Source: Spirochaetota bacterium (GTDB lineage Bacteria; Spirochaetota; UBA4802; UBA5550). Taken from it: 64,000 bases of DNA. Below the pieces are notes generated by a model, which did not search any database, was not told the DNA's origin, and worked only from the letters and a program-made list of their open reading frames with translations. Each line of letters opens with the position of its first letter. Position 1 is the first letter of the stretch. The stretch spans positions 219,078 through 283,077 of the forward strand of contig JAFGBT010000006.1 in the NCBI GenBank assembly GCA_016933025.1, read 5' to 3'. Made by a program: the position numbers and the translations under genes. Below, piece after piece: positions 33,887 through 42,361 of the stretch.

Positions 33887-34453
33887 TTATCCCTTAACCT
33901 TCATCGGGATCCCGGAGATCATAAAGTATACCAAATCAGCGGCGCCGGCTATCTCCTGGTTGATCTTTCCGGCAATGTCGCGGTAATGCCTTCCCAGCGG
34001 CGTCGCAGGCACCAGCCCCATGCCGAGCTCATTCGAAACAATGATGGTCTCTCCCTTGAACTCGCGCGCAAGCGTCACTAAATCGGAAACCTCCATCCTT
34101 ATCTCCTTCTCGAGCTTATCCACATCTTCCATGCTCGCGCGGTCCCATTCGATCCGGGAATCGACAACCATCCTATTGTTGATCATTAAGGTAACGCAAT
34201 CGAAGAGGATGTGACACCTTCCCTCGAGTTTCCCTTTCAGTGTAGCGGCAAGGTCGCGATAACATTCGACGGTCACCCATGCAGGGTCGCGATGGGAACG
34301 GTGCCTGGCGATCCGGTCCCTCATCTCATCGTCAAACCCGAGAGCCGTGGCCACGTACAGAACATCCTTTTTGCCCGATAAAAGGGTCTCGGCGAAGCGG
34401 CTTTTTCCGCTCCTGGCGCCTCCGGTGATGAAGATTATTTTGCCCATGATCAT
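33887..34453 (-). CDS. cobU: Adenosylcobinamide kinase / guanylyltransferase
   Basis: A 188-residue bifunctional enzyme that phosphorylates adenosylcobinamide and transfers GMP to it. Walker A is ITGGARSGKS at about 8-17. Other landmarks are YVATALGFDDEMRDRIARHRSHRDPAW, which carries the histidine of the guanylyl intermediate, and TIIVSNELGMGLVPATPLGRHYRDIAGKINQ. It is the first gene of the minus-strand cob run and is divergent from the riboswitch-controlled TonB receptor. No separate B12 riboswitch is seen on its own side of the 34454-34831 gap. Confidence 0.95.
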   Translation of the reverse strand: MIMGKIIFITGGARSGKSRFAETLLSGKKDVLYVATALGFDDEMRDRIARHRSHRDPAWVTVECYRDLAATLKGKLEGRCHILFDCVTLMINNRMVVDSRIEWDRASMEDVDKLEKEIRMEVSDLVTLAREFKGETIIVSNELGMGLVPATPLGRHYRDIAGKINQEIAGAADLVYFMISGIPMKVKG

Positions 34454-34537
34454 TCTGGACTACAATCCATTGTTTTTGACAATAAAAAAATATATTACCG
34501 ATAACCATCTAACAATTAAAGAGACAATATTTTTTTC

Positions 34538-34565
34538 TTGACAGCATTGCATTGCGACTTCTAAT
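34538..34565 (+). promoter_or_regulatory. Promoter of the riboswitch/btuB transcript
   Basis: TTGACA at 34538-34543, a 16-bp spacer, and TCTAAT at 34560-34565 (5 of 6 matches to TATAAT). The expected start would fall a few bases before the cobalamin riboswitch, which fits well. Confidence 0.65.
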
Positions 34566-34574
34566 GTCACTCAT

Positions 34575-34735
34575 TGTTCTTTAAAACAACTGGAGGAAGT
34601 CGGGTGAAAATCCCGCGCTGACCCGCAACTGTGATTCCGCCATGTCGGATAAGCCAGAACTTCCATTAACTGCGATGTCCTCGAGGAAAGGGAGCCGGTT
34701 AGCCAAGCTTCTTCATGAAGCCCATGTCTGACAAA
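34575..34735 (+). ncRNA. Cobalamin (B12) riboswitch
   Basis: Conserved core elements appear in the right order: GGGTGAAAATCCC at about 34602-34614, CTGACCCGCAACTGT at about 34618-34632, and a B12-box-like GTCGGATAAGCCAGAAC at about 34645-34661, followed by further stems. It precedes a TonB-dependent receptor gene and ends at an intrinsic terminator, so adenosylcobalamin binding probably stops transcription of the importer. The 5' and 3' limits are approximate. Confidence 0.93.
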
Positions 34736-34736
34736 T

Positions 34737-34768
34737 CAAAGCATGCCCTCGGGTATGCTTTTTTATTA
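34737..34768 (+). terminator. Terminator serving as riboswitch expression platform
   Basis: AGCATGCC and GGTATGCT form an 8-bp stem (one G-U pair) around a CTCG loop, followed by a run of six T. It lies between the riboswitch and the btuB start, the classical arrangement for B12-dependent transcription attenuation. Confidence 0.85.
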
Positions 34769-34831
34769 AGCATCCCCCTGTCGCGACTCGGATATCCACC
34801 TGTTGTTTAAAAACCATATTGGAGGAGTTAT

Positions 34832-36925
34832 ATGAAGAAGCTCGTCTATGCGTTCCTGTCACTGATGTTATGTCTTTTACTTCACGGATATTCATACGGT
34901 CAGGAAGTCAACGACACAATTGACGGCGACAGTGCAATCGGGGAAGAACCCCAGACCCGGGATAACAGATCCGAGAATGAGGCTGTAGCCGCTGATGAAG
35001 AGGATAAAACCGCAGCTGCAGAAATCGTCATAACTGCCACAAAAACTGGAATCAGGAAGAAGGAGACCGGCGCGTCGATCACGGTAATTACCGCGGAGGA
35101 GATCGAGCAGAAGAAAAAAAACTTCGTGGTCGACATGCTCAAGGACACCGCCGGGATAAGCGTGACCCAGAGTTCGCCCCTGGGAGGAATCGCAGATTTG
35201 AACATGCGTGGGACCGCTTCCAACCATGTCACAGTCCTCATTGACGGCGTCAAGGTGAACGACCCGTCCCAGGCAGGGCACGGGTTTGATTTCGCACATC
35301 TTTCCACAGACAATATCGAGCGAATCGAGATCGTGCGCGGCTCCCAGAGCGTGCTGTACGGGTCGGACGCCATCGGCGGGGGCATCAATATCATTACGAA
35401 AAAAGGAGAAGGCAAACCTAAGGTCTCGATCAAGGCAGAGGGAGGATCATTTAAAACCTTCAAGGAATCTGCCGGCGTGAGCGGCGGGACCGACTGGGCC
35501 TATTATTCCTTCAATGTTGCGCGGACCGATTCGCAGGGATTTACTCGTACGTCAAGCTGGAAAGGAATACGCAAGTCGTTTTTGCGCCGGCATTACACAG
35601 ACGGATACGACAACACGGCTGTATCGACCAACCTGGGGATCAAAACACTGCATGACAGCTGGCTTTCATTTACTCTGCGCTTCACCGATGCCAATATGGA
35701 TATCGCCAACGGGGCTTACGAGGAGGATAAAAACCATACCTTCCACAATCAAAACCTCGCTTTTAATGTGAAATACAGTATTCCCATTTTCCAGTGGTGG
35801 GAGTCAAGTCTCGTCTTTTCATATATGAATCAATTGACGCGGGACAAGAACCTCCCTGATTTTTACGAATATGCCACATCGGTATATAACTACGGCGCCT
35901 TCGCTTCATTCGGATATTCGAACATGACCTTTCACGGCAAGCTCATGGCGGGCGAATGGAAAAACACATTTTCCATTAATGACATGGATGAAATTGTCTG
36001 CGGCGTTTCGTATGAAAAAGAATATGCCCAGACTGTACCGTACTGGTTTTCATTCAACGAATTTTTCTCCGCGGCCATGGACGGGACCGCCCCGATCGAC
36101 AAAAACGCAGGCACCTGGGCGGTCTACGCGCAAAATCATCTTAAACTATACAAGCGGATATTCGTAATCGCCGGGGCGCGTTACACCCGGCCTGACCATT
36201 TTCATGACAGCGTGGATTTCGGGGTATCGGGATCATTCATCGTTCCGGTGGCCGAAACGCGGTTCAAGGCAAGCGTCGGTTCCGGTTATAAGATCCCCTC
36301 CCTGTACCAGCTTTACAACGCCTTTGAGCGCTTCAACAGATATACCTTCGCATACCTGAATCCGGAGGAGACCCTGAGCTATGATATCGGGATCGAGCAG
36401 CCGCTCTGGGAAAAGAAGATCACGTTCGAGATTAATTACTTCAGCATCGATTATATAAACATGATCGTGTATGATACGAATCTCGATAATTGGGGCAGGT
36501 ACTGGAACAGCAACGCGCTCACGCGCGGCGTGGAATGTATCGCGTCCATCACGCCCATCGACGACCTGACGTTCAGAGGCTACTATACCTTCACGCGTGC
36601 GCACGACAAGACACTCCATACCGGTGATCTGCTGAGAAGGCCGAGACACCAGGCCGGCGTCAGCGTTAATTATGCATTTCTCCAGAATGGCAATGTGAAT
36701 CTTTCATTCACCTACGTTGGCGCGCGGCGTGATTACTGGAGATACCCCTATTTCAACCGGATGGATTCGTACTATAAGTTCGACCTCGCCGCATCATGGT
36801 GGATAATCGAACAGCTTCAGGCCTACATTCGGATAGAAAACGTCCTGGACAGGAAATACGAGGAAGTGCGCGGCTACCGTGCCGCCCCATGCTCGGTTTA
36901 CGGCGGGTTGAAGGCGGAATTTTGA
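34832..36925 (+). CDS. btuB: TonB-dependent outer-membrane receptor, BtuB type
   Basis: A 697-residue outer-membrane receptor. Signal peptide 1-23 (MKKLVYAFLSLMLCLLLHG), a TonB box in EIVITATKT (64-72), plug domain about 75-195 (TVITAEEIEQ, GGIADLNMRGTASNHVTVLIDGVKVND, VLYGSDAIGGGINIITKKG) and a 22-strand barrel ending in VYGGLKAEF with a terminal Phe. The start has a GGAGG site. The upstream cobalamin riboswitch identifies its cargo as cobalamin or another corrinoid. The salvage genes cobU, cobS and cobT lie next door on the other strand. Confidence 0.93.
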   Translation: MKKLVYAFLSLMLCLLLHGYSYGQEVNDTIDGDSAIGEEPQTRDNRSENEAVAADEEDKTAAAEIVITATKTGIRKKETGASITVITAEEIEQKKKNFVVDMLKDTAGISVTQSSPLGGIADLNMRGTASNHVTVLIDGVKVNDPSQAGHGFDFAHLSTDNIERIEIVRGSQSVLYGSDAIGGGINIITKKGEGKPKVSIKAEGGSFKTFKESAGVSGGTDWAYYSFNVARTDSQGFTRTSSWKGIRKSFLRRHYTDGYDNTAVSTNLGIKTLHDSWLSFTLRFTDANMDIANGAYEEDKNHTFHNQNLAFNVKYSIPIFQWWESSLVFSYMNQLTRDKNLPDFYEYATSVYNYGAFASFGYSNMTFHGKLMAGEWKNTFSINDMDEIVCGVSYEKEYAQTVPYWFSFNEFFSAAMDGTAPIDKNAGTWAVYAQNHLKLYKRIFVIAGARYTRPDHFHDSVDFGVSGSFIVPVAETRFKASVGSGYKIPSLYQLYNAFERFNRYTFAYLNPEETLSYDIGIEQPLWEKKITFEINYFSIDYINMIVYDTNLDNWGRYWNSNALTRGVECIASITPIDDLTFRGYYTFTRAHDKTLHTGDLLRRPRHQAGVSVNYAFLQNGNVNLSFTYVGARRDYWRYPYFNRMDSYYKFDLAASWWIIEQLQAYIRIENVLDRKYEEVRGYRAAPCSVYGGLKAEF

Positions 36926-37016
36926 CGCATGGCGGTCATTGGAGGCGGGGTTGCGCAACCTCGCCTCCATCGGGAACGCGCTTGACAGGAACGTGCCTTC
37001 TTGCTACCTGATTCAC

Positions 37017-37505
37017 ATGGGCATATTCAATAATAAAAAGACCGGCGGCGATGATTATTCTCCGGTCATTCGTGAATTTAAAATGATTCGAATGGGCGAT
37101 CCCGTCCCCCGCGAGGGCGCGTGCAGCTTCTTCTATCAACACCTTACCTATGCCGGTCAGACCCTGGCGCTGAATGATGGGAGGAAATATTATTTCTTTC
37201 ACGTCGAAAATGATGACGTCGTCCAGGAGATCCTGTCCGGCGTCGCCTCATGGCAGGTCTTTACAGATGATGGACGCATAATAGTGTCAATCCTCTTCAA
37301 GACCGGGAAGGCCATAAATCGGATCCAGCTTACCATCGATCCAAACATCAGCGAAAGCGCTCGTATCCTGAAATTCCTGAGAGGACAAAAAAAGATAGAA
37401 ATAAACGTGCTGAACATGGTCTACGGCCACATCGTGAAGGAAAAGACGATTTCCGTGCAGATGCCGAAAAATATTGCGGATAAAATAAAAAAGGCCGCCG
37501 GCTGA
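37017..37505 (+). CDS. Hypothetical protein (162 aa)
   Basis: No family recognised. I use the ATG at 37017 (MGIFNNKKTGGDDYSPV); the frame extends 78 bp upstream but without protein-like sequence, and TTGACA at 36982-36987 could be its -35 box. The product is soluble and mixed: YFFHVENDDVVQEILSGVASWQVFTDDGRIIVSILFKTGK is strand-rich, and the C-terminus is basic (IADKIKKAAG). It lies behind btuB, possibly in the same transcript. Its last codons and stop lie inside a strong hairpin that serves as terminator for the opposite strand. Confidence 0.6.
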   Translation: MGIFNNKKTGGDDYSPVIREFKMIRMGDPVPREGACSFFYQHLTYAGQTLALNDGRKYYFFHVENDDVVQEILSGVASWQVFTDDGRIIVSILFKTGKAINRIQLTIDPNISESARILKFLRGQKKIEINVLNMVYGHIVKEKTISVQMPKNIADKIKKAAG

Positions 37506-37517
37506 GCCGGCGGCCTT
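37491..37517 (-). terminator. Intrinsic terminator overlapping the end of the opposing gene
   Basis: AAGGCCGCCGGC (37491-37502) and GCCGGCGGCCTT (37506-37517) form a perfect 12-bp stem. On the minus strand it is followed by TTTTTTATTTTA, a proper U-tract, so it ends the acyl-CoA dehydrogenase transcript (stop at 37568). On the plus strand no T-run follows directly. The loop is the TGA stop codon of the plus-strand gene. Confidence 0.8.
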
Positions 37518-37531
37518 GTGGTGAGTTTTAG

Positions 37532-37552
37532 CCCTCTCCCACAGGGAGAGGG
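37532..37552. repeat. Dispersed palindrome, second copy
   Basis: CCCTCTCCC-ACA-GGGAGAGGG, identical over 21 bp to the core of the palindrome at 1913-1933. It lies in the short gap between two convergent genes. Confidence 0.7.
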
Positions 37553-37567
37553 GCGAGAGTTTAATAA

Positions 37568-39442
37568 TTACTGCTCCGGCGCGCCGGTAAAGACTGCCGG
37601 TGACGCCTTAACGACCGCAGCTTCACCAGCCAGGATATAGTCGCACTTCCCGAAAAACTTCTGGAACTCGGCGCCGATGTAGAACTGGCCCGAAAGGACC
37701 CGGCCGGTGTAATAGGCCGCCTCGGCATTGTCCGCCAGGAGCTTTTCGAGATCAGCGCCCTTCTTGTCGCCCGTCAGCTCCTTCGCCTTCGGAGTGACTA
37801 CAGTGAGCGCCCAGAGATGTGTCCAGGCGTAGGTGAGCATCGCGAATGCCTGCTGCAGCGGAGTCGCGTTCGCGAATATATGCAGATACTTACCGCCGTC
37901 CTGAAGCGACTTCATGTAGGTCACGACCTCGTCGATTTTAGCCATGGCCTTTTCCATGACGGCCACGTATCTGTCGTCAACGACGCCCTTCGCCTTTGTA
38001 ATGGTCTCTTCGATTTTCTTCTTATATGCCTTGTAGTTAAAAAACTCCTTGTCCATGAGCAGCTTCCGCATGGCAAGGTCCATGGACTGGATCCCGTTGG
38101 TCCCTTCATAGAGGGTGAGGATCTTGGCGTCGCGCGCAAACTGCTCGACCGGATAGTCGGAGCAGAAGCCGTATCCGCCGTAGCACTGGATCGCGTCCGC
38201 CGTGACTTCCCACGCGGAGTCGGTGTTCCCCGCCTTGTTGATCGGTATCAAAAAGTCAAGGAGTCCCTGGGCCTCCTTCTTCGCCGCGTCCTTCTCAACG
38301 TGCGCCATGTCGGTGGCATAGCCGCAGAAGAGCGTCAGCGTCCTCATGGCCTCGACCCGTGCCTTCATCGAGAGGAGCATCCTCTTTACGTCCGGATGAT
38401 TTATTATGGTGCTGTTCTTGGCGTCCGGCTTGAGCATGTCCTCGACCCTCTTGCCCTGGATGCGGTTGCGGGCGTAGGTGACGGCATGCATGTAGGCCGC
38501 GCTGGACACCGACGCGCCCTGGCCGCCGACGTAGAGGCGCGCCTCGTTCATCATCTGAAACATGATCTTCATCCCCTTACGCGCATCGCCCATCAGGTAG
38601 CCCTGGCACTTGCCCTCGTCGCCGAAAACCATGGTGCAGGTCGGATTGCCGTGTATTCCCATCTTGTGCTCGATCCCGGCGCAGGTGACATCGTTGAACT
38701 CGCCGAGGGAGCCGTCGTCCTTGATGCGATATTTGGGGACGAGGAATATGGATATGCCCTTCGTGCCATCGGGATCTCCCTCGATCCGCGCAAGAACCGG
38801 GTGGACCACATTCTTGTAATAGTTATTGTCACCGGCGGAGATGAATATCTTCTGGCCCCTGATTGAATAGGTCCCGTCCGGATTTTTTGTCGCCTTTGTC
38901 TTGAGAGCGCCCACGTCGGAGCCGGCATCCGGCTCGGTGAGGCACATGGTGCCGCCCCACTCGCCTGTTAGCATCTTCTCTATCACCATCTTCTTCCATG
39001 GGTGGTCGGGCAGGAACTTCATGTACATGTTACAGGCGCCGATCGACAGCATCGGAAACATGGTGAAGGCGCAGCTGGCAGCGGTGAAATAATCTGTCAC
39101 CGTATAGTATATCGATTCGGGCATCCCCATCCCGCCCCACTCCGGATCAGTGGCAACGCCCAGAAACCCAGCTTCATAGTAGGCCTTGAGCCCCGGAAAA
39201 TATTCCTGCGGTATGGTGACCGCCTTTTTGGCGGCGTCGTATTTCGCACCACTCTTGTCGGCGGCCGCATTGATCGGATATACCTGCTCAACGGCTATTG
39301 TTTCCGCGAGGTCAACGACATTTTCCATTGTTTCCTTGTCGAAATCGGCAAACTTTTCGTATTTATTTAACTTATCTACTTCGAAGAGTTCAAACAGGAT
39401 AAACCTGGTATCCCGCGAGTCTATAATTGGATTAACAGCCAT
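37568..39442 (-). CDS. Long-form acyl-CoA dehydrogenase (624 aa)
   Basis: FAD-dependent acyl-CoA dehydrogenase of the roughly 600-residue group. An N-terminal extension precedes the helical domain (FADFDKETMENVVDLAETIA). The mid-domain signature is CLTEPDAGSDVGAL, the FAD region FMMNEARLYVGGQGASVSSAAYMHAVTYA is in place, and the catalytic Glu446 lies in LYEGTNGIQ. About 165 extra C-terminal residues form helices typical of this long group. It is monocistronic, with a terminator downstream. Its neighbour on the minus strand is the ferredoxin-linked 2-oxoacid oxidoreductase operon. Chain-length preference is unknown. Confidence 0.95.
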   Translation of the reverse strand: MAVNPIIDSRDTRFILFELFEVDKLNKYEKFADFDKETMENVVDLAETIAVEQVYPINAAADKSGAKYDAAKKAVTIPQEYFPGLKAYYEAGFLGVATDPEWGGMGMPESIYYTVTDYFTAASCAFTMFPMLSIGACNMYMKFLPDHPWKKMVIEKMLTGEWGGTMCLTEPDAGSDVGALKTKATKNPDGTYSIRGQKIFISAGDNNYYKNVVHPVLARIEGDPDGTKGISIFLVPKYRIKDDGSLGEFNDVTCAGIEHKMGIHGNPTCTMVFGDEGKCQGYLMGDARKGMKIMFQMMNEARLYVGGQGASVSSAAYMHAVTYARNRIQGKRVEDMLKPDAKNSTIINHPDVKRMLLSMKARVEAMRTLTLFCGYATDMAHVEKDAAKKEAQGLLDFLIPINKAGNTDSAWEVTADAIQCYGGYGFCSDYPVEQFARDAKILTLYEGTNGIQSMDLAMRKLLMDKEFFNYKAYKKKIEETITKAKGVVDDRYVAVMEKAMAKIDEVVTYMKSLQDGGKYLHIFANATPLQQAFAMLTYAWTHLWALTVVTPKAKELTGDKKGADLEKLLADNAEAAYYTGRVLSGQFYIGAEFQKFFGKCDYILAGEAAVVKASPAVFTGAPEQ

Positions 39443-39659
39443 GGGACCTTCCTCCTGATTTATTTATGTATATGATTATATTTCTGCAAAATATCTAATA
39501 ATATTTGCACTATTAACCCATCAAAATGAGACGTCCTTTTTTTGTCAAATAATATTGAAAAGAAAAGGGTACCCAAAATTTGTTATTTTCTGTACATGAT
39601 GTCAGATCAGAATAGTTAGCGCATTAAGCAGTGGGGCACGATAGGGAATTATGCGGGAA

Positions 39660-40214
39660 TCACATTTTCATACTGCCTGCTATTTCCAGTCCCCGCTCGA
39701 TGGCCTTGATATTACCCGGGATGGTCTCCTTGAGCCGCTCGGGAATGACCTGCCCTATGACCGCCTTTAGGTCGTTGAGATCAAGGAAGCCCAACTGGCT
39801 GACGAAGCACCCCAAAGTTATCATATTCGCCATTTTTGGGTTGCCCATGGCGATGGCCTCTTCGTTTGTTTTGACCTTCAATACACAGACGCCCTCTTTA
39901 ACCCGGATTTTCGACTCAGGGATGAGACTGGTATTCGCGATAAGCAGGCTTCCGGGCTCCAGCATGTCCTGGTAGAACACGAGACCGATGACATCCATGG
40001 CGAGGAGCGCCTTCGGTCTGTTGGTAATGGGAGAGCCGATCTCTTCGTCCGACAGGATGACGTAGACGTCGGTCCTGCCTCCCCGCTTCTCAACGCCATA
40101 CGAGGGGAGATAGGTCACTGCAAGGTTCTTCTCCATGGCAGCCAGGGCCACTATCAGGCTTATGGTCTGTATGCCCTGCCCTCCGAAGCCAGTCATGATC
40201 ACGTCGTAATACAT
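39660..40214 (-). CDS. korC: 2-oxoacid:ferredoxin oxidoreductase, gamma subunit
   Basis: A 184-residue gamma subunit. MTGFGGQGIQTISLIVALAAMEKN is the family's N-terminal signature, with VTYLPSYGVEKRGGRTDVYVILSDEEIGSP following; the C-terminus is normal. It completes the four-subunit enzyme with korD, korA and korB upstream, which oxidatively decarboxylates a 2-oxoacid (2-oxoglutarate or a branched 2-oxoacid) to the CoA ester and reduces ferredoxin. It is separated from korB by 131 bp containing dispersed palindromes, unlike the tight spacing of the first three genes. Confidence 0.92.
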   Translation of the reverse strand: MYYDVIMTGFGGQGIQTISLIVALAAMEKNLAVTYLPSYGVEKRGGRTDVYVILSDEEIGSPITNRPKALLAMDVIGLVFYQDMLEPGSLLIANTSLIPESKIRVKEGVCVLKVKTNEEAIAMGNPKMANMITLGCFVSQLGFLDLNDLKAVIGQVIPERLKETIPGNIKAIERGLEIAGSMKM

Positions 40215-40250
40215 AATACTATTTCAAATATTCCTATTGTATAAGTCCCA

Positions 40251-40340
40251 CACCCCCCTGAGGGGGGCTTGGGTATTATATATTATATCATCTTATCCAT
40301 CACACTATCTTTTCAAGTCCCCCTCTGGGGGATTTAGGGA
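40251..40340. repeat. Palindromic repeats between korB and korC
   Basis: CCCCCC-TGA-GGGGGG at 40253-40267 and CCCCC-TCT-GGGGG at 40319-40331. The latter, with its flanks CAAGT and ATTTAGGG, matches the reverse complement of the unit at 1871-1895 with about one difference. Both units lie inside a transcribed operon. Confidence 0.7.
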
Positions 40341-40345
40341 GCTTC

Positions 40346-41098
40346 CTATAAAAAGTCCTTCCCTGTCCGCTCTTTAAACACACCGAGAGGAAAATACGGG
40401 ATCATTTCGTTTTCTATAACATCCAGCGCCTCGATGGGAGAAACACGCCAGTTGGTATTGCAGGTTGACAGTATCTCCACCATGGAAAATCCCATCTGGT
40501 TGATCTGCATCTCGAAGGCCTTGATAATGGCCTTCTTCGCCTGCATCACGTTTTTCGGCTTGTGAAGCGATACCCTGGCCGAATAGGCGACACCCTCAAG
40601 GGTAGCAAGCATCTCCGCCATTTTGATCGGATATCCTTCGGTCTGGAAATTCCTGCCGTAGGGAGATGTGGTGGTCTGCTGGCCCAGGAGCGTGGTGGGG
40701 GCCATCTGCCCTCCGGTCATGCCGTAGACCGAATTATTGATGAAGATAACGGTAATATTCTCGCCCCGATTGGCGGCGTGGATGATCTCCGAGGTGCCGA
40801 TCGCGGCCATATCGCCGTCGCCCTGGTAATTGAATATGATCTTGTCGGGCTGGGCGCGTTTCATCCCGGTCGCGCACGCCGGCGCCCTGCCGTGCGGCGC
40901 CTCAAGCGTATCAATGGCGATGTAGTAATACAGGAACACACAGCATCCCACTCCCGGAATACCGATGGTCCTGTCCGCAATGCCAAGCTCGTCGATTGCC
41001 TCTGCCAGAATCCGGTGCGCAATACCGTGCGTGCAGCCGGGACAAAAATGGGTTTCAGAGGAAGTGAGGGTCGGGGTTCTGGTAAAAATCTTCTCCAT
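40346..41098 (-). CDS. korB: 2-oxoacid:ferredoxin oxidoreductase, beta subunit (TPP-binding)
   Basis: A 250-residue beta subunit. HFCPGCTHGIAHRILAEAIDELG is the N-terminal Cys-containing signature, GDGDMAAIGTSEIIHAANRGENITVIFINNSVYGMTGGQMAPTT is the thiamine diphosphate and Mg-binding motif with its GDGD...NN pattern. It pairs with the alpha subunit encoded 1 bp upstream. ATP is not used; electrons go to ferredoxin, matching an anaerobic lifestyle. The subunit order korD-A-B-C is that of four-subunit KGOR/VOR enzymes. Confidence 0.96.
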   Translation of the reverse strand: MEKIFTRTPTLTSSETHFCPGCTHGIAHRILAEAIDELGIADRTIGIPGVGCCVFLYYYIAIDTLEAPHGRAPACATGMKRAQPDKIIFNYQGDGDMAAIGTSEIIHAANRGENITVIFINNSVYGMTGGQMAPTTLLGQQTTTSPYGRNFQTEGYPIKMAEMLATLEGVAYSARVSLHKPKNVMQAKKAIIKAFEMQINQMGFSMVEILSTCNTNWRVSPIEALDVIENEMIPYFPLGVFKERTGKDFL

Positions 41099-41099
41099 G

Positions 41100-42155
41100 C
41101 TATTTCTCCATCGCCTTCACGATCTCATCAAGGACCTCGTTCGGGAACGGGACCCCGCCCCCGGGACGCCCGTAGAACGATATATCCGCATCCTTGTGGG
41201 CGCTGATCTTTACGTCGTAGAGCATCTGGCCCGTGTTCATCTCCACGACGAGTATCTTCCTTATCCGCTCGGAATGTTCATGCAGCTGTTGTGATGGGAA
41301 GGGATAGAGCGTGATGGGACGGAGCAGCCCGACCTTCATTCCCTTCTCGCGTGCCATCCGTATGGCGGTCTTGGCGATCCGTGACGGGGTGCCGAAGGCA
41401 ACGATCATGAGGTCGGCATCATTGAGCAAGCTCTCCTCGCACATGATCTCGTTCCGCTCCACCTCGCGGTATTTTTTCTGCAAGTCCTGATTATGCGCTT
41501 CCTGCTCACCCGGCCCCAGGTAAAGCGACTTGAGGAGCTGCGGTTTCCGTCCCGCGCGGCCCTTTAGCGCCCAGGGCTTCTCCGGCATGGTGACGGGATG
41601 ATCAGGCGTGAGCCGGCAGGGCTCCTGGAACTGCCCCACCATGGCGTCCGCAAGGATCACGGAAACCATCCGGTATTTGTCCGCGAGTTCAAAGCCCCGG
41701 ATGGTGAGATCAAACATCTCCTGCACCGATGCGGGAGCGAGCACGATGTTGCGGTAGTCGCCGTGGCCGCCGCCGTGCACGGCCTGTGTGTAATCGCCCT
41801 GGGTCGGTGAAATGCCGCCGAGGCCTGGACCGCACCGCATAATATTAACAACCAGCCCTGGAATTTCCGAGCCCGCCATGTATGACAGTCCCTCCTGCAT
41901 AAGGGATATGCCGGGGCCGGACGAAGATGTCATGGCTCGTTCCCCGGACGCGCCGACACCCAGGACCATGTTTATCGACGCGATCTCGCTTTCGGCCGGA
42001 ATGAAGGTGCCGCCAACTCTCGGAAGATTCTTGGCAAGATATTCGGGAATATCATTCTGGGGAGTGATGGGATACCCAAAGTAAAACCGGCACCCGGCCT
42101 GTATCGCACCCTCCGCAAGGGCAATATTGCCTTTGGTCAGCTTCTTCTCCGTCAC
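41100..42155 (-). CDS. korA: 2-oxoacid:ferredoxin oxidoreductase, alpha subunit
   Basis: 351 residues from a GTG start at 42153-42155 (VTEKKLTKGN), which overlaps the TGA of korD (GTGA) and has AGAGGT six bases upstream; an upstream ATG in this frame would extend across korD and is unlikely. The pyrimidine-binding domain has GNIALAEGAIQAGCRFYFGYPITPQND and SSSGPGISLMQEGLSYMAGSEIPGLVVNIMRCGPGLGG, and a transketolase-like C-terminal domain follows. It binds CoA and the 2-oxoacid with KorB. The adjacent korB start is 1 bp from its stop. Confidence 0.96.
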   Translation of the reverse strand: MTEKKLTKGNIALAEGAIQAGCRFYFGYPITPQNDIPEYLAKNLPRVGGTFIPAESEIASINMVLGVGASGERAMTSSSGPGISLMQEGLSYMAGSEIPGLVVNIMRCGPGLGGISPTQGDYTQAVHGGGHGDYRNIVLAPASVQEMFDLTIRGFELADKYRMVSVILADAMVGQFQEPCRLTPDHPVTMPEKPWALKGRAGRKPQLLKSLYLGPGEQEAHNQDLQKKYREVERNEIMCEESLLNDADLMIVAFGTPSRIAKTAIRMAREKGMKVGLLRPITLYPFPSQQLHEHSERIRKILVVEMNTGQMLYDVKISAHKDADISFYGRPGGGVPFPNEVLDEIVKAMEK

Positions 42156-42361
42156 TTGAACACCTCTATGGCAGTATCCGGACACATGAGCGCGCAGGTC
42201 TTGCAGCCAGTGCACTGGTCTTCCTTTTCCTGCAGAAATTGAGCGGGAAAGTATCCTACCTTATTATGAGTATCTGAAACTATTATCAGCTGTTTTGGAC
42301 AGAACTTGATGCAGAAATAACATCCCTTGCATCTGTCTGCGTCTATCTTGATATATGCCAC
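42152..42361 (-). CDS. korD: 2-oxoacid:ferredoxin oxidoreductase, delta subunit (2[4Fe-4S])
   Basis: A 69-residue ferredoxin-like subunit with two complete cluster motifs: CKGCYFCIKFCP near the N-terminus and CTGCKTCALMCP near the C-terminus. It carries electrons from the alpha/beta active site to soluble ferredoxin. It is the first gene of the operon and is translationally coupled to korA through a 4-bp overlap. Upstream lies a 337-bp AT-rich gap shared with a divergent XRE-cupin regulator, a possible controller of the operon. Confidence 0.95.
   Translation of the reverse strand: MAYIKIDADRCKGCYFCIKFCPKQLIIVSDTHNKVGYFPAQFLQEKEDQCTGCKTCALMCPDTAIEVFK

Noticed and set aside
37817..38866. A 349-codon plus-strand frame opposite the long acyl-CoA dehydrogenase.
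   Set aside because: Antisense shadow with a His/Arg-rich, domain-free product.
39486..39508. An AT-rich inverted repeat (GCAAA ... TTTGC) 44 bp upstream of the long acyl-CoA dehydrogenase.
   Set aside because: Only the outer five bases pair cleanly. It could be an operator for a TetR-type regulator, but the evidence is too thin to list as a feature.
42156..42215. An ATG start for korA at 42215.
   Set aside because: It would overlap most of the end of korD and add 20 atypical residues. The GTG at 42155 overlaps the korD stop and has a ribosome site.
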